62,352 nt of DNA, from assembly GCA_009920665.1 (NCBI GenBank), contig RFZL01000009.1:1-62352 (forward strand), given 5' to 3'. This stretch comes from Alphaproteobacteria bacterium. Lineage in GTDB: Bacteria; Pseudomonadota; Alphaproteobacteria; Puniceispirillales; Puniceispirillaceae. Below the pieces are notes generated by a model, which worked only from the letters and a program-made list of their open reading frames with translations, was not told the origin of the DNA and made no database searches. Below, one piece after another: positions 33,831 through 42,767 of the stretch. The translations under genes and the position numbers were made by a program. Each line of letters opens with the position of its first letter. Within the stretch, counting starts at the first letter, position 1.

Positions 33831-34397
33831 ATGACCAGCATTCTGATCTTTGCCGGCTCGGCGCGCCAGGGAGCGTTTTCCAAGCAGCTTGCCGCCGCCG
33901 CCACAACCCTTGTCGCGGGCGAAGGGGGAGCGCCAACATTGATCGACCTCGCCGATTTCGAGGTGCCGCTCTACAATGCCGACATCGAGACCACAACAGG
34001 CATTCCGCAACCGGTCATTGATTTCCGGCGTCTTGTCGCCTCGCATGACGGGCTGATGATCGCCACGCCTGAATATAACGGGTTCGTCACGCCATTGCTT
34101 CTGAACATGTTTTGCTGGGCGTCACGCCCGTCACCAAGCGACGATTTCGGCGCGGTCTTTCAGGGGCGGCCGGTTGGCCTGATGGCGTCAAGCCCGGGCC
34201 GCCTTGGCGGCGTGCGCGTGGTGCCGCGGCTTCGCGATGTTGTCGCCGAGTTGGGAATGGTGGCTGTGCCGGGCTTTGTTACGGTGCCGGCGGCGGCCTC
34301 TGCCTTTACCGAACAGGGGCGTCTCGTCGACCGCCAGACAGAGGATGAACTCGTGATGCTTGTCAGACGGCTGATAGCCGCCGGCCAGCGAAACTGA
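33831..34397 (+). CDS. NADPH-dependent FMN reductase family protein
   Basis: A 188-residue flavodoxin-like enzyme. The FMN phosphate loop is FAGSARQGAFSKQLA (residues 7-21) and the flavin-binding loop is ATPEYNGFVTPLLLNMF (about 78-94). Such enzymes reduce free flavins, quinones, azo dyes or chromate. The gene has a plausible ribosome site (ccaggatcgcactc) and a CtrA-like site upstream. Confidence 0.9.
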   Translation: MTSILIFAGSARQGAFSKQLAAAATTLVAGEGGAPTLIDLADFEVPLYNADIETTTGIPQPVIDFRRLVASHDGLMIATPEYNGFVTPLLLNMFCWASRPSPSDDFGAVFQGRPVGLMASSPGRLGGVRVVPRLRDVVAELGMVAVPGFVTVPAAASAFTEQGRLVDRQTEDELVMLVRRLIAAGQRN

Positions 34398-34423
34398 CCC
34401 CCGAACATCGGAAGCAGCAAGGC

Positions 34424-35101
34424 TCAGAAGGCACGCTGGCGTACCGGCAGGCAGACAGCGCGATATGATTTCTCGTCACGAAGCAGCACCTTGCTTGCCC
34501 TGATCGCGCCGGGGCGCCGATGGTCGCGGACACTGTCCTCGCCCCAGACAAGGTTCATATCACCGCTCGACCGGTCAAGGCGCATCTCGATGGTTTCGAT
34601 CTTCTCGCGCGTCGGGACCAGTGGCCTGCCTTTTACCCGCGCCTTGATGATCGGTCCGCTCTCGACCACATGCCGCAACACGACCTCGCGGTCGCTGGTG
34701 TCGATTGTCAATACCCCCGGCGTCGCCACGATTTCCGGCAGAACAGGCGCGTCATCACCCGCGGCCGGTGCGTCAATGAACAGCTCCGGGAACAGCAGCG
34801 CCATGTCGCCGGTTTCCGGCCGCTCTGCCATCGGCGGCAAGACAAAGGACTGAACCGGGGTGCGCTTGCCATCCTCGAAGGTCTGCAGGCGAATTTCGAC
34901 CACACTGTCCGCCTGGGCCACAAGCGCCACATGCATGGTGCCGGCAGCATTCATCTCGGTCGTCCCCTCGATGCTGGCGCGCTGCATCCGGAACTCGCCG
35001 TCACAGACAAGCGCCACCGAGGCCGCACCGGCATCAGCCACCGCCAGGGCGCATGAGATCACCGCCGCGCCAAGCGCGGCTCTGGATGAAAAACCAAACA
35101 T
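34424..35101 (-). CDS. Exported protein of unknown function
   Basis: A 225-residue protein with an N-terminal signal peptide (AALGAAVISCALAVADAGA, cleavage probably after Ala-Gly-Ala near residue 27). The mature part is rich in beta-type sequence, with few aromatic residues and two cysteines (VALVCDGEF and AVCLPVRQ), one near each end, that could form a disulfide. I do not recognise a family. It converges with the FMN reductase gene, 26 bases apart. Upstream, 35102-35144 is AT-rich and contains ttaaccat, a CtrA half-site. Confidence 0.7.
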   Translation of the reverse strand: MFGFSSRAALGAAVISCALAVADAGAASVALVCDGEFRMQRASIEGTTEMNAAGTMHVALVAQADSVVEIRLQTFEDGKRTPVQSFVLPPMAERPETGDMALLFPELFIDAPAAGDDAPVLPEIVATPGVLTIDTSDREVVLRHVVESGPIIKARVKGRPLVPTREKIETIEMRLDRSSGDMNLVWGEDSVRDHRRPGAIRASKVLLRDEKSYRAVCLPVRQRAF

Positions 35102-35144
35102 GCGTGAAAATTAATTTAATTAACCATTTGCCGAAAGCACGGGA

Positions 35145-36143
35145 TCAGGCCTCAGGTGGCGCTGGCAGGCGTGCCGTCTCGGTATAGGCGGCATAGCGTT
35201 CCATCGAGATGTTGGACCCGCAGGCCAGCACGCCGACACGCCGGTCGGCCATGCGGTCACGAAGCGGCCCCAGTGTCGCCGCCAGCGAGGCCGTGCAGGC
35301 CGGCTCGGCCACCAGATTGAGCGTATGGCGCATCAGCAGCATGGTATCGGCCATCAGACTGTCGGGAATGGTGATCAGCTCGTCGACATTCCGGCGTGCC
35401 AGCGCCAGTGATTCCGGCATCGCCATCGGCGCGCCCAGGCTGTCGGCGATTGTCGCGACACGGTCAAGTGATTCCGCGCGGCCGGACCGGAAACTGCGGC
35501 CAAGACTGTCGGCGCCTTCCGGCTCGACGCCGATCACCTTTGTTGTCGGGCTCAAATGCCTGATCGCCGCCGCCATGCCTGAAATCAGGCCGCCCCCACC
35601 AACCGGCAGCACGACATAGTCAAGCGGCGGGCAATCCTCGACCATCTCGCTGCCGCAACTCGCCGCGCCATAGGCCATATTCACATCGTTGAACGGGTGC
35701 AGGATCTGCCGCCCCTCCTCTTCGGACAGCGCATTGAGCATCGGCATGGCGGCCATCATGTCGGGAACCAGCACGATTTCGGCGCCAAGGTCACGGCACC
35801 CCTCGATCCGGAAGGGATCGGCTGTCTCGGTCATCACCACCTTGGCCGAAACGCCCTCATTTCGCGCCGCCCAGGCGATCGCCAGCGCGTGATTGCCACC
35901 ACTGAAAGTGGTCACACCGCGGCGGCGCTGCTCCTCATTCAGCCAGCTGACACCAAGGCTGGCGCCGCGGGCCTTGAAGGACCCGGTATGCTGAAACAGC
36001 TCCAGCTTCAGGAACAGTTCGCTGCCAGCCGGGATATAGGGGGCGATCTTGCTACTGCGCAGCGGCAGGATCGGGGTCCGGATCACAACCCCGTCCAGTT
36101 CGGCACGGGCGGCGGCAATCCTGTCGGTCGTAAATGCACTCAT
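35145..36143 (-). CDS. PLP-dependent threonine/serine dehydratase-like enzyme
   Basis: A 332-residue fold-type II PLP enzyme. Lys57 in HTGSFKARGASLG is the Schiff-base lysine; SGGNHALAIAWAA binds the substrate carboxylate and PVGGGGLISGMAAAI the PLP phosphate. There is no C-terminal ACT regulatory domain, so it is of the catabolic TdcB or serine-racemase-like form. Its neighbour on the same strand, upstream, is the formylglycine-generating enzyme gene, 44 bases away. Confidence 0.9.
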   Translation of the reverse strand: MSAFTTDRIAAARAELDGVVIRTPILPLRSSKIAPYIPAGSELFLKLELFQHTGSFKARGASLGVSWLNEEQRRRGVTTFSGGNHALAIAWAARNEGVSAKVVMTETADPFRIEGCRDLGAEIVLVPDMMAAMPMLNALSEEEGRQILHPFNDVNMAYGAASCGSEMVEDCPPLDYVVLPVGGGGLISGMAAAIRHLSPTTKVIGVEPEGADSLGRSFRSGRAESLDRVATIADSLGAPMAMPESLALARRNVDELITIPDSLMADTMLLMRHTLNLVAEPACTASLAATLGPLRDRMADRRVGVLACGSNISMERYAAYTETARLPAPPEA

Positions 36144-36187
36144 GGCGTGACGCTAGCAATGTCCGGCGCGGCGCGTCAATCGACTGC

Positions 36188-37138
36188 TCACACATCCCAG
36201 GCGACGCGGAATCCCTGATGCGCGGCGGTTGAATCAGGCGATATCCCCGACCGCGCGGCGATGCGGTAGCGATAACAATAGCTGCGGTGGCACAGGAAGG
36301 ACCCGCCCTTGGCAAGCTTGAATCCCTGCATGCTCTTCAGCCGTTCCTTCACCTGTTTCTTGAGGGACCGGATGCGAAAATCATCTGCTGTCCATTCCCA
36401 GACATTGCCGGCCATATTGTACAGCCCATATCCGTTCGGCGCGAAGGACGCCGCCGGCGCCGTGCCGGCATAACCGTCACTGGCCGTATTGTGCTGTGGA
36501 AACCGGCCCTGCCAGATATTGCAGGGAAGAAAGGTCTCGTCATCCGGTTCATCATCCCCCCAGGGAAACCTGACATCGCCCAGTGCGCCGCGCGCCGCAT
36601 GTTCCCATTCCACTTCGGTAGGCAGCCGCCCGCCTGCCCATGCCGCATAGGCGGTGGCGTCATGCCACGACATATGCACCGCCGGATGATCGGGATGGAC
36701 GGCATCCGCCGTGCCGGGGCCGTGGATCTGGCGCCAGTTAGCCCCATCAACGCGGCGCCACCACTCACTGCCGATAACGCCCTCGGTCGGCCCGACACTG
36801 TCCGGAACATCCGCCCAGAAGACAAAGGACCATCCCCAGCGTTCAGCCTCGCTCACATGGCCGGTGGCATCGACAAAGGCGGCAAACTCGGCATTGGTGA
36901 CGGTGGTGGCGCCAATCAGGAACGGATTTATCCGCACCCGGCGCACCGGCCCCTCGCCATCATCGGCAAGTTCGCGCCGGTCGGTGCCGACAAAGGCCCG
37001 CCCGCCGGGGATCCGCACGGCATGCTCCGGCACCGGGCGCCGGCTGCCATCCATCAGTGCAGTGCGTGTTGCCCCGTCCGCCTTGTCGACGGGCGGAGGA
37101 CAACAGCTGTCGGGCAAATCTGTCATGACGGCAATCAT
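36188..37138 (-). CDS. Formylglycine-generating enzyme (SUMF1/FGE family), catalytic form
   Basis: A 316-residue FGE-sulfatase domain protein. Many bacterial family members lack the active cysteines, but this one has GGSFLCHRSYCYRYR with Cys283 and Cys288, matching the copper-binding pair of true FGEs that oxidise the sulfatase CxPxR cysteine to formylglycine. Other family marks: WGWSFVFWADVP, LPTEVEWEHAARG, NMAGNVWEWTADD and HQGFRVAWDV. No sulfatase lies within the window, so its client must be elsewhere. The start could be ATG 37138 or the in-frame ATG at 37126; neither has a strong ribosome site. There is no signal peptide, so it acts in the cytoplasm. Confidence 0.93.
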   Translation of the reverse strand: MIAVMTDLPDSCCPPPVDKADGATRTALMDGSRRPVPEHAVRIPGGRAFVGTDRRELADDGEGPVRRVRINPFLIGATTVTNAEFAAFVDATGHVSEAERWGWSFVFWADVPDSVGPTEGVIGSEWWRRVDGANWRQIHGPGTADAVHPDHPAVHMSWHDATAYAAWAGGRLPTEVEWEHAARGALGDVRFPWGDDEPDDETFLPCNIWQGRFPQHNTASDGYAGTAPAASFAPNGYGLYNMAGNVWEWTADDFRIRSLKKQVKERLKSMQGFKLAKGGSFLCHRSYCYRYRIAARSGISPDSTAAHQGFRVAWDV

Positions 37139-37271
37139 CCTGTCTCAAACCGTGCTTCGCAAGGTCCACGGCCGCACCACTGGGCGAATATCATCCCGCA
37201 TCAGGAGGGGCATTGCAATCTGCCGCGACGTCGGGGCTTGTTCTATTGCCGTATCATGTCACAGTGGCCCG

Positions 37272-38108
37272 ATGACACCGGATATTTTCCTCATCGTCCT
37301 TTTTGCCGCTATCATGCACGCCCTGTGGAACGCCGTGATCAAGGGCGCGACGGACCGCACCATCACGTTTGGCCTTGTATCGGCGGGACATACCATTCCG
37401 GCGGTTCTCATGCTGCCCTTCGTGCCGTTACCCGACCCGGTGCTTCTTCCCTATATCGCTGCCTCGACGGTCATTCATTGGGGATATTACTATTTCCTGA
37501 ACACGAGCTACCGGTTCGGCGATCTGTCCTTTGTCTATCCGGTGGCGCGCGGCATGGCGCCATTGCTGGTGGCGCTGCCAGCCTTTATCTGGCTTGGCGA
37601 GGCGCTGCCCGCGGGGGCCTGGGCCGGGATGATCTGCATTTCGGCCGGGATCCTCATCCTTGGTGTCCGTCGTGGCGGTACGGGCGCATCACTGCCGGCA
37701 TTGATCATGGCGCTGCTGACCGGCGGGACAATCGCGCTCTATTCGCTTGTTGACGGTGTCGGCGTCCGCCTTGCCGAACAGGCGCTGACCTACATTATCT
37801 GGCTGTTCATCGCCGAGGGGTTTGTCATCCTCTATATCTTCCTGCCACGCATGGAGCGTCTGCGCGCCCAGACCCGGCGGCAGGTGGTGATCGGGCTTGC
37901 CGGCGGCGTTCTCTCGGCACTTGCATATGCGCTTGCGCTGTATGCCAAGAGCAAGGCACCGCTTGGCATGGTGTCGGCGCTGCGTGAGACGTCGGTGATC
38001 TTCGCCGCGATGATCGGCCTGATCTGGTTTGGCGAGGGGCCGGCGCGCCCGCGCATGATCGCCGCCGCCATGGTCGCCGCCGGAATCGTGATGCTGGCGC
38101 TGGCGTGA
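37272..38108 (+). CDS. EamA/DMT-family membrane transporter
   Basis: A 278-residue protein with about ten membrane helices in two EamA-like repeats (MHALWNAVIKGA near the start of the first; ALIMALLTGGTIALYSLVDG begins the second). Helix four of each repeat keeps the conserved proline/glycine region (FVYPVARGMAPLLVALPAF and APLGMVSALRETSVIFAAMIG). Substrates of DMT proteins range from amino acids to nucleotide sugars and cannot be assigned. I chose ATG 37272; the frame is open much further upstream but there it overlaps the FGE gene. Confidence 0.85.
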   Translation: MTPDIFLIVLFAAIMHALWNAVIKGATDRTITFGLVSAGHTIPAVLMLPFVPLPDPVLLPYIAASTVIHWGYYYFLNTSYRFGDLSFVYPVARGMAPLLVALPAFIWLGEALPAGAWAGMICISAGILILGVRRGGTGASLPALIMALLTGGTIALYSLVDGVGVRLAEQALTYIIWLFIAEGFVILYIFLPRMERLRAQTRRQVVIGLAGGVLSALAYALALYAKSKAPLGMVSALRETSVIFAAMIGLIWFGEGPARPRMIAAAMVAAGIVMLALA

Positions 38109-38337
38109 ATGGGTGGCACCGGCCTGTACAAAGCACGGGAGAGTATTCGGGGGCATTTGGGGGATATGATGTGCAGGCGGTGAAAGGTGGCGGCACTTAA
38201 AACTTTGGTCATAAGGACCCATCTGTTTACAACGCTTTCAAATACGCACTCACTTTCAGGGGGCCATTTAAATTTCGGGCTCATCCAAATCCGCCAATTT
38301 TTCCGAATGGAGTGAAGGGCAAGCTGCCTGGCGCACA

Positions 38338-40089
38338 GTGAAACGTGTATCGCCTTTCATGTGGCCAGTCGGTAACTTTGATCTCCGCGCACGTGTTGTG
38401 ATCGCACTTCTGGCGCTGGTCGGAACCAAATTTGTTGCCATACTGGCGCCCATTCTGCAGGCGTGGGCTGTCGACGATCTGGCGGGTGAAGGCGTACCGG
38501 AATTCGCGCTTGGCGCGATAGGGCTGACGGTTGCCTACGGCGTTGCCCGTATTTTGACAAACGGCTTCCAGCAGATACGCGATGCCCTTTTTGCAAAAGT
38601 CGCACAGCGGGCGCTGCGCAGCCTCGCGCTGGAAACGTTTGAACATATCCACAGGCTGTCCTTGCGTTATCACATCACCCGTAAAACGGGTGGCCTAAGC
38701 CGGGTCATCGAACGTGGCGTGAAAGGCGTTGAGTTCCTATTACGCTATCTTGTCTTCTCAACCGGTCCACTTGTGCTCGAGTTGATCTTCATCGGCGCGG
38801 CGATCTTCTGGAAGCTGCAGGACTGGCGCTATGTGGGCATCATCCTTGCCACGATTGCAGTCTATGTCTGGTTCACCCTCGCGATAACAGAGTGGCGCGT
38901 CAAACTGCGGCGGGTGATGAATGAGCAGGACACGGATGCAAACCAGAAGGCGATCGACAGTCTTCTGAATTTTGAAACCGTAAAATATTTCGGGGCGGCG
39001 AAAAGAGAGGCCGCACGCTATGATCAGGCAATGGCCGGCTACGAGGCGGCGGCGCTTAAAACAAGCTACTCATTAGCCTTTCTGAATTTTGGTCAGGCGG
39101 TTCTGATTACGTCCGGCCTGGTGGCGGTTATGCTCCTCGCCGCGTCAGGTGTGCAGGCTGGCGAGCTGACCGTTGGCGATTTCGTTCTTGTAAACGCCTA
39201 TATGATACAGATCACCATGCCTCTGAACTTCCTTGGCACGGTTTACCGCGAAATCAGGCAAGCCCTTGTCGATATGCGCCAGATGTTTGATCTGCTCGAC
39301 GAGCCACCCGAGGTGCGCGACAAAACAAATGCATCGGCGCTCAAAGTCACAAATGGCCATGTGACTTTTGAATCGGTCAGCTTCTCATATGAACCGCAGC
39401 GGCAGATCCTGCGGGGTATCAATGTCGATATACCTGCCGGACAAAGCATCGCTATCGTGGGTCCCTCAGGATCCGGCAAATCGACAATTGGTCGGCTCCT
39501 GTTCCGTTTCTATGACGTGACCGGTGGTGCAGTTCTGATAGACGGTCGGGATGTGCGGGATGTCACTCAGGACAGCCTGCACCGGGCCATCGGCGTCGTT
39601 CCCCAGGACACTGTGCTGTTCAATGACACAATCTATTACAACATTGCCTATGGCCGTGAGTTTGCAACGCATGACGAGATCATCAATGCGGCCAGGGATG
39701 CACAGATCCATGAATTCATCATGTCATTGCCTGACGGGTATGATACGCGCGTGGGTGAGCGTGGACTGAAGCTGTCTGGTGGAGAAAAGCAACGTGTCGG
39801 GATCGCGCGCACATTGTTGAAGGACCCGCCAATCCTGCTTCTGGATGAAGCCACCAGCGCCCTCGACAGCGAAACAGAACATGAAATCCAGGAGGCCCTT
39901 GAGCGCGCGGGGCAAGGCAGAACCGTCATCACGATTGCCCACCGTCTGTCCACCGTCTCGAATGCCGACGCCATTCTGGTGTTGGAGAAAGGCGTTGTAG
40001 TGGAAACCGGCACGCACCAGGAATTGTTGGATCGGAATGGGCGTTACCTTGATCTTTGGACGTTGCAGCGCTCGGAACAGACAGGCTGA
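38338..40089 (+). CDS. Atm1-like ABC transporter (ABCB7/HMT type), N terminus uncertain
   Basis: A half-transporter of at least 583 residues. Membrane domain marks RVMNEQDTDANQKAIDSLLNFETVKYFGA are typical of the Atm1 group, which exports glutathione-linked or heavy-metal species. The ATPase has VGPSGSGKST, LSGGEKQRVGIAR and DEATSALDSETE. The only standard start is GTG 38338 (KRVSPFMWPVGN), which cuts off part of the leader found in relatives, and it has no ribosome site. The frame stays open back to 38272 and reads plausibly (SEWSEGQAAWRT), but the only other candidate there is an ATT codon at 38272, preceded by a cagggggc sequence. Base composition is lower in GC than the flanks. Confidence 0.88.
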   Translation: MKRVSPFMWPVGNFDLRARVVIALLALVGTKFVAILAPILQAWAVDDLAGEGVPEFALGAIGLTVAYGVARILTNGFQQIRDALFAKVAQRALRSLALETFEHIHRLSLRYHITRKTGGLSRVIERGVKGVEFLLRYLVFSTGPLVLELIFIGAAIFWKLQDWRYVGIILATIAVYVWFTLAITEWRVKLRRVMNEQDTDANQKAIDSLLNFETVKYFGAAKREAARYDQAMAGYEAAALKTSYSLAFLNFGQAVLITSGLVAVMLLAASGVQAGELTVGDFVLVNAYMIQITMPLNFLGTVYREIRQALVDMRQMFDLLDEPPEVRDKTNASALKVTNGHVTFESVSFSYEPQRQILRGINVDIPAGQSIAIVGPSGSGKSTIGRLLFRFYDVTGGAVLIDGRDVRDVTQDSLHRAIGVVPQDTVLFNDTIYYNIAYGREFATHDEIINAARDAQIHEFIMSLPDGYDTRVGERGLKLSGGEKQRVGIARTLLKDPPILLLDEATSALDSETEHEIQEALERAGQGRTVITIAHRLSTVSNADAILVLEKGVVVETGTHQELLDRNGRYLDLWTLQRSEQTG

Positions 40090-40213
40090 CCCATTCTGCA
40101 GGCAAAGTGACTTTGGCGATCACCGCTACCGCCTTGCAAAATCCGGTATCCTCTGGATGTTGGGGCGTCGCTGTACTACCTATGGTGAAGATCGCGGATG
40201 TAGGGAGAGTTTT

Positions 40214-40978
40214 ATGTTGGTTGTTATTTCACCCGCCAAAAAGCTGGATATGAGCGTTGATGACCGCTCTCCGGTCACGGCGCCCGCCTTTGCCGCCGAT
40301 GCCAAAGCACTGGCTGGTGTGGCTCGCGGTCTCAGCCATGATGACCTGCGGTCACTGATGTCGATCAGTCCGGCACTTGCAGAACTCAATGCGGAAAGGT
40401 TTGCCGCCTTTGGCACACAGCCGGTCAAGGCTGCTGCACTTGCTTTTGCAGGTGACACCTATCAGGGCCTGGAGGCTCATACGCTTGATGACGATGAAAT
40501 GGCATGGGCACAGAATCATTTGCGGATTCTTTCCGGCCTGTATGGCGTGTTGCGGCCAATGGATGCCATCGAACCCTACCGGCTCGAGATGGGCAGCAGG
40601 CTGAAGACCGGAAGAGGGGCATCGCTTTATGAATATTGGGGGGACCGGCTTGCCGAGGCGCTGAACACCCAGGCAGAAGCCGTCGGATCACAGGCGTTGG
40701 TGAACTGCGCAAGCCAGGAATATTTCGGAGCGGTCGACCGTGATGCGCTGGCGATCCCGGTGATTACGCCTGTCTTCAAGGAAATCAAGGACGGCAAATC
40801 CCGGATTGTCAGTTTCTTTGCAAAGAAGGCTCGCGGTGCCATGGCCCGGCATATTGTTCAGAACCGGTTGACAGACCCGGCCGACCTGCAAGGCTTCTCT
40901 GCCGGTGGCTATCGCTATTCGGCCGGGGCTTCTGACGGTGAGACGATGGTATTTGAGCGAGACTATCCCGAAAGCTGA
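40214..40978 (+). CDS. yaaA: Peroxide stress protein YaaA
   Basis: A 254-residue YaaA/DUF328 protein. It shows MLVVISPAKKLDM at the start, GDTYQGLEA in the centre, RILSGLYGVLRPMD, ASQEYFGAV and VFKEIKDGKSRIVSFFAKKARGAMARHI. In E. coli YaaA lowers free iron during H2O2 stress and binds DNA through an HhH motif. It sits 124 bases after the Atm1-like gene in a lower-GC stretch; both genes touch on iron or metal homeostasis. The start ATG 40214 has an agggagag ribosome site. The 213 bases after it, up to the tRNA, hold no gene I can support. Confidence 0.93.
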   Translation: MLVVISPAKKLDMSVDDRSPVTAPAFAADAKALAGVARGLSHDDLRSLMSISPALAELNAERFAAFGTQPVKAAALAFAGDTYQGLEAHTLDDDEMAWAQNHLRILSGLYGVLRPMDAIEPYRLEMGSRLKTGRGASLYEYWGDRLAEALNTQAEAVGSQALVNCASQEYFGAVDRDALAIPVITPVFKEIKDGKSRIVSFFAKKARGAMARHIVQNRLTDPADLQGFSAGGYRYSAGASDGETMVFERDYPES

Positions 40979-41191
40979 CCAAAGCTGACCTTTCACGCGC
41001 TTAACGACCCGAGTTTCGCGGCTCGCGGACCTCGGAACTTTGTCAGGTCATGTTTATTGCGTCTGCTTTATTACATGTGTTCGCAGACAGGCCTGGGTAC
41101 GTTTGGTCACGCGGGTGTGGATCTGCCCTTTCCTTGACATCTCCGCCGGTTTTCGTGACCCTCAAGGTGAACGTAAATCAAGGCTGGGGCA

Positions 41192-41281
41192 TGGCGGAGG
41201 GACGGGGATTCGAACCCCGGAGGGGCTTTCACCCCAACACGCTTTCCAGGCGTGCGCCTTAAACCGCTCGGCCACCCCTCC
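41192..41281 (-). tRNA. tRNA-Ser (anticodon GGA)
   Basis: A 90-nt type II tRNA on the minus strand. Acceptor arms GGAGGGG and TCCCTCC pair; the D-arm has GCCGAGCGGTTTAAGGC; the anticodon loop CTGGAAA carries GGA (complement of 41245-41247); a long variable arm follows; the T-arm contains GGGGTTCGAATCCCC. The discriminator is G and the CCA end is encoded (41192-41194). It reads UCC and UCU codons. Confidence 0.97.
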
Positions 41282-41550
41282 CGCGATAATGATCGCCAAC
41301 AGGCGCGCATATCGACAACGTCGCGGAACCTAGCAGGTGGTCTGTCATTGATCAACTACCCGATTGCCCCCTTGCCGGGATGATGGCCATGGCCGCCATT
41401 CCTGAAACACCATCCGTCGCAGCGCAGGGCCAGCGCCGGTTGAGAAGCGGCGCGCCCAATGCTAGATTTCTGGGCTGAATTGCTGGGCTGGATTGCTGGG
41501 CTGGATTGCCGGGCTGGATTGCTGGCGAATTTCTGAAATGATATGCGCAC
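41282..41550. other. Intergenic region between tRNA-Ser and the prepilin gene
   Basis: This 269-base gap holds no supported gene. It contains a 13-bp tandem repeat (41471-41522) and should hold the tRNA-Ser promoter on the minus strand (upstream of 41281). Confidence 0.5.
41471..41522. repeat. 13-bp tandem repeat, four copies, upstream of the prepilin gene
   Basis: Four adjacent copies of tgggctggattgc (first with a g-to-a change, last with t-to-c) lie 29-80 bases upstream of the prepilin ATG, so they fall within or near its promoter or leader. Confidence 0.93.
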
Positions 41551-42195
41551 ATGTTCTGGAAGACAGATTTTACATGCCGCCAAGCCGTCCGCCGCCACCC
41601 ATGGCGCCATCGCCGGGGATTTTCCATCATTGAACTACTGATCGTGATCGCGATCCTGATCAGCCTTGGGGCCATCGCCGCGCTTGCCTACAAGACCTAT
41701 ATGACAAGCGTCAAAATCGACCTCAGCGTCAACCAGATGTTGAGGATTGAAGACCGGATCAAGACGGATTTCGAACTGACGCTGAATGGAGTCGACACCG
41801 GTCTTCGTGTCCCCGGGGCAGACCAGCCAATTACCAGCGAGTCCACATGCCGTGATTTCGTCACCGCCATCAAGGAACGGCTGAAACCCTACAAGAACCC
41901 GTTCGACAGATCACCTGCCGTCACCTATTCCAGCTACAGCAACCTTCACCACAAGGAAGGCAAGGTGCGGGTCACCTGCTACAAGCTGTTCCACCATGGC
42001 ACCGTGAACGGCGCCGATTGCCCCCTTCGCGAGGCGGCCATCCGGATCACCAAGTTCAAGGTTCCCTGCGGATCCAAATGTGTGCACCCGAATTGCATCT
42101 ATAGCGGTGCCAGTTGCCGTGGACATGACCCGAAAGTCTGGTATGCCGGCATGCAGGAGGAAATCTTCGTCGGAAAGCTGTTGAAGGCTACCTAA
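41551..42195 (+). CDS. Type IV prepilin-like protein
   Basis: A 214-residue protein with a class III (prepilin) signal: a basic leader followed by RRGFSIIELLIVIAILISLGAIAALAY. Cleavage is expected after Gly23, leaving methylatable Phe and the Glu at +5. The exported domain is unusual in having eight cysteines in the second half (for example PCGSKCVHPNC), suggesting several disulfides. No pilus assembly, peptidase or pilT/pilB gene lies nearby, so it must use machinery from elsewhere (type IV pilus or a type II-like system). The ATG has no convincing ribosome site but is the only candidate near the leader. Confidence 0.85.
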   Translation: MFWKTDFTCRQAVRRHPWRHRRGFSIIELLIVIAILISLGAIAALAYKTYMTSVKIDLSVNQMLRIEDRIKTDFELTLNGVDTGLRVPGADQPITSESTCRDFVTAIKERLKPYKNPFDRSPAVTYSSYSNLHHKEGKVRVTCYKLFHHGTVNGADCPLREAAIRITKFKVPCGSKCVHPNCIYSGASCRGHDPKVWYAGMQEEIFVGKLLKAT

Positions 42196-42395
42196 GATGA
42201 CAATGGCACCACGAGGCTGGACACCACCGCCGCCGCGGCTGCCTGCGGCACGATTTTTCACTCAGAGAGCGTGCCACTTGAATCTGATTACTAGGCCCTG
42301 AGGTTACTGCCAGCATGCATCCGGCATAAATGTCAGGGCGGCACATCGTCAAATAAGTCTTGAATGGCGCGGACTGGCCGGTCACTATTCCTGTC

Positions 42396-42767
42396 ATGGT
42401 CAGCATGGGTCTTCGCATCATCGGTTACGGCTTCGGCCTTGTCGCGCTTTATGCGATGTGGCTCGATCTGTCCTCGACCGGCGCACCGAGCATCGTTCTT
42501 GGCCAGTTCTGGTCGGACCGGCATCTGACCTCGCTGATGATTGGCGAGGCGGTGGTCAGCCGCTATATCGATCCCTGCGGATTGATCGTGTCACTTGGCT
42601 GCGCGCCCTTCCTCTGGCATCCGGTGATTGCCACACTGCTTGGCTGGCCTGCCGCACTTGTATTCCTGCTTCTGATGATGTTTTTTGCCGGCCTGGCGCG
42701 CTTGATCCGAGGGCGCGCCGAAAGGCGGATCAGCGGCCGCGACCTGAAACGCCGCGGCGAGAAATGA
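42396..42767 (+). CDS. Small membrane protein of unknown function
   Basis: A 123-residue protein with two or three hydrophobic segments (about residues 5-25, GLRIIGYGFGLVALYAMWLDL; about 50-65; and about 72-100, PVIATLLGWPAALVFLLLMMFFAGLARLI) and a basic cytoplasmic tail (RRISGRDLKRRGEK). I do not recognise it. I chose ATG 42396; a TTG at 42360 would add 12 residues. The basic tail fits the positive-inside rule with the C terminus in the cytoplasm. Confidence 0.6.
   Translation: MVSMGLRIIGYGFGLVALYAMWLDLSSTGAPSIVLGQFWSDRHLTSLMIGEAVVSRYIDPCGLIVSLGCAPFLWHPVIATLLGWPAALVFLLLMMFFAGLARLIRGRAERRISGRDLKRRGEK

Noticed and set aside
38109-41191. An integrase attachment site at tRNA-Ser
   Set aside because: I looked for a second copy of the tRNA 3' end at the left edge of the low-GC block and found none; no integrase gene is present.
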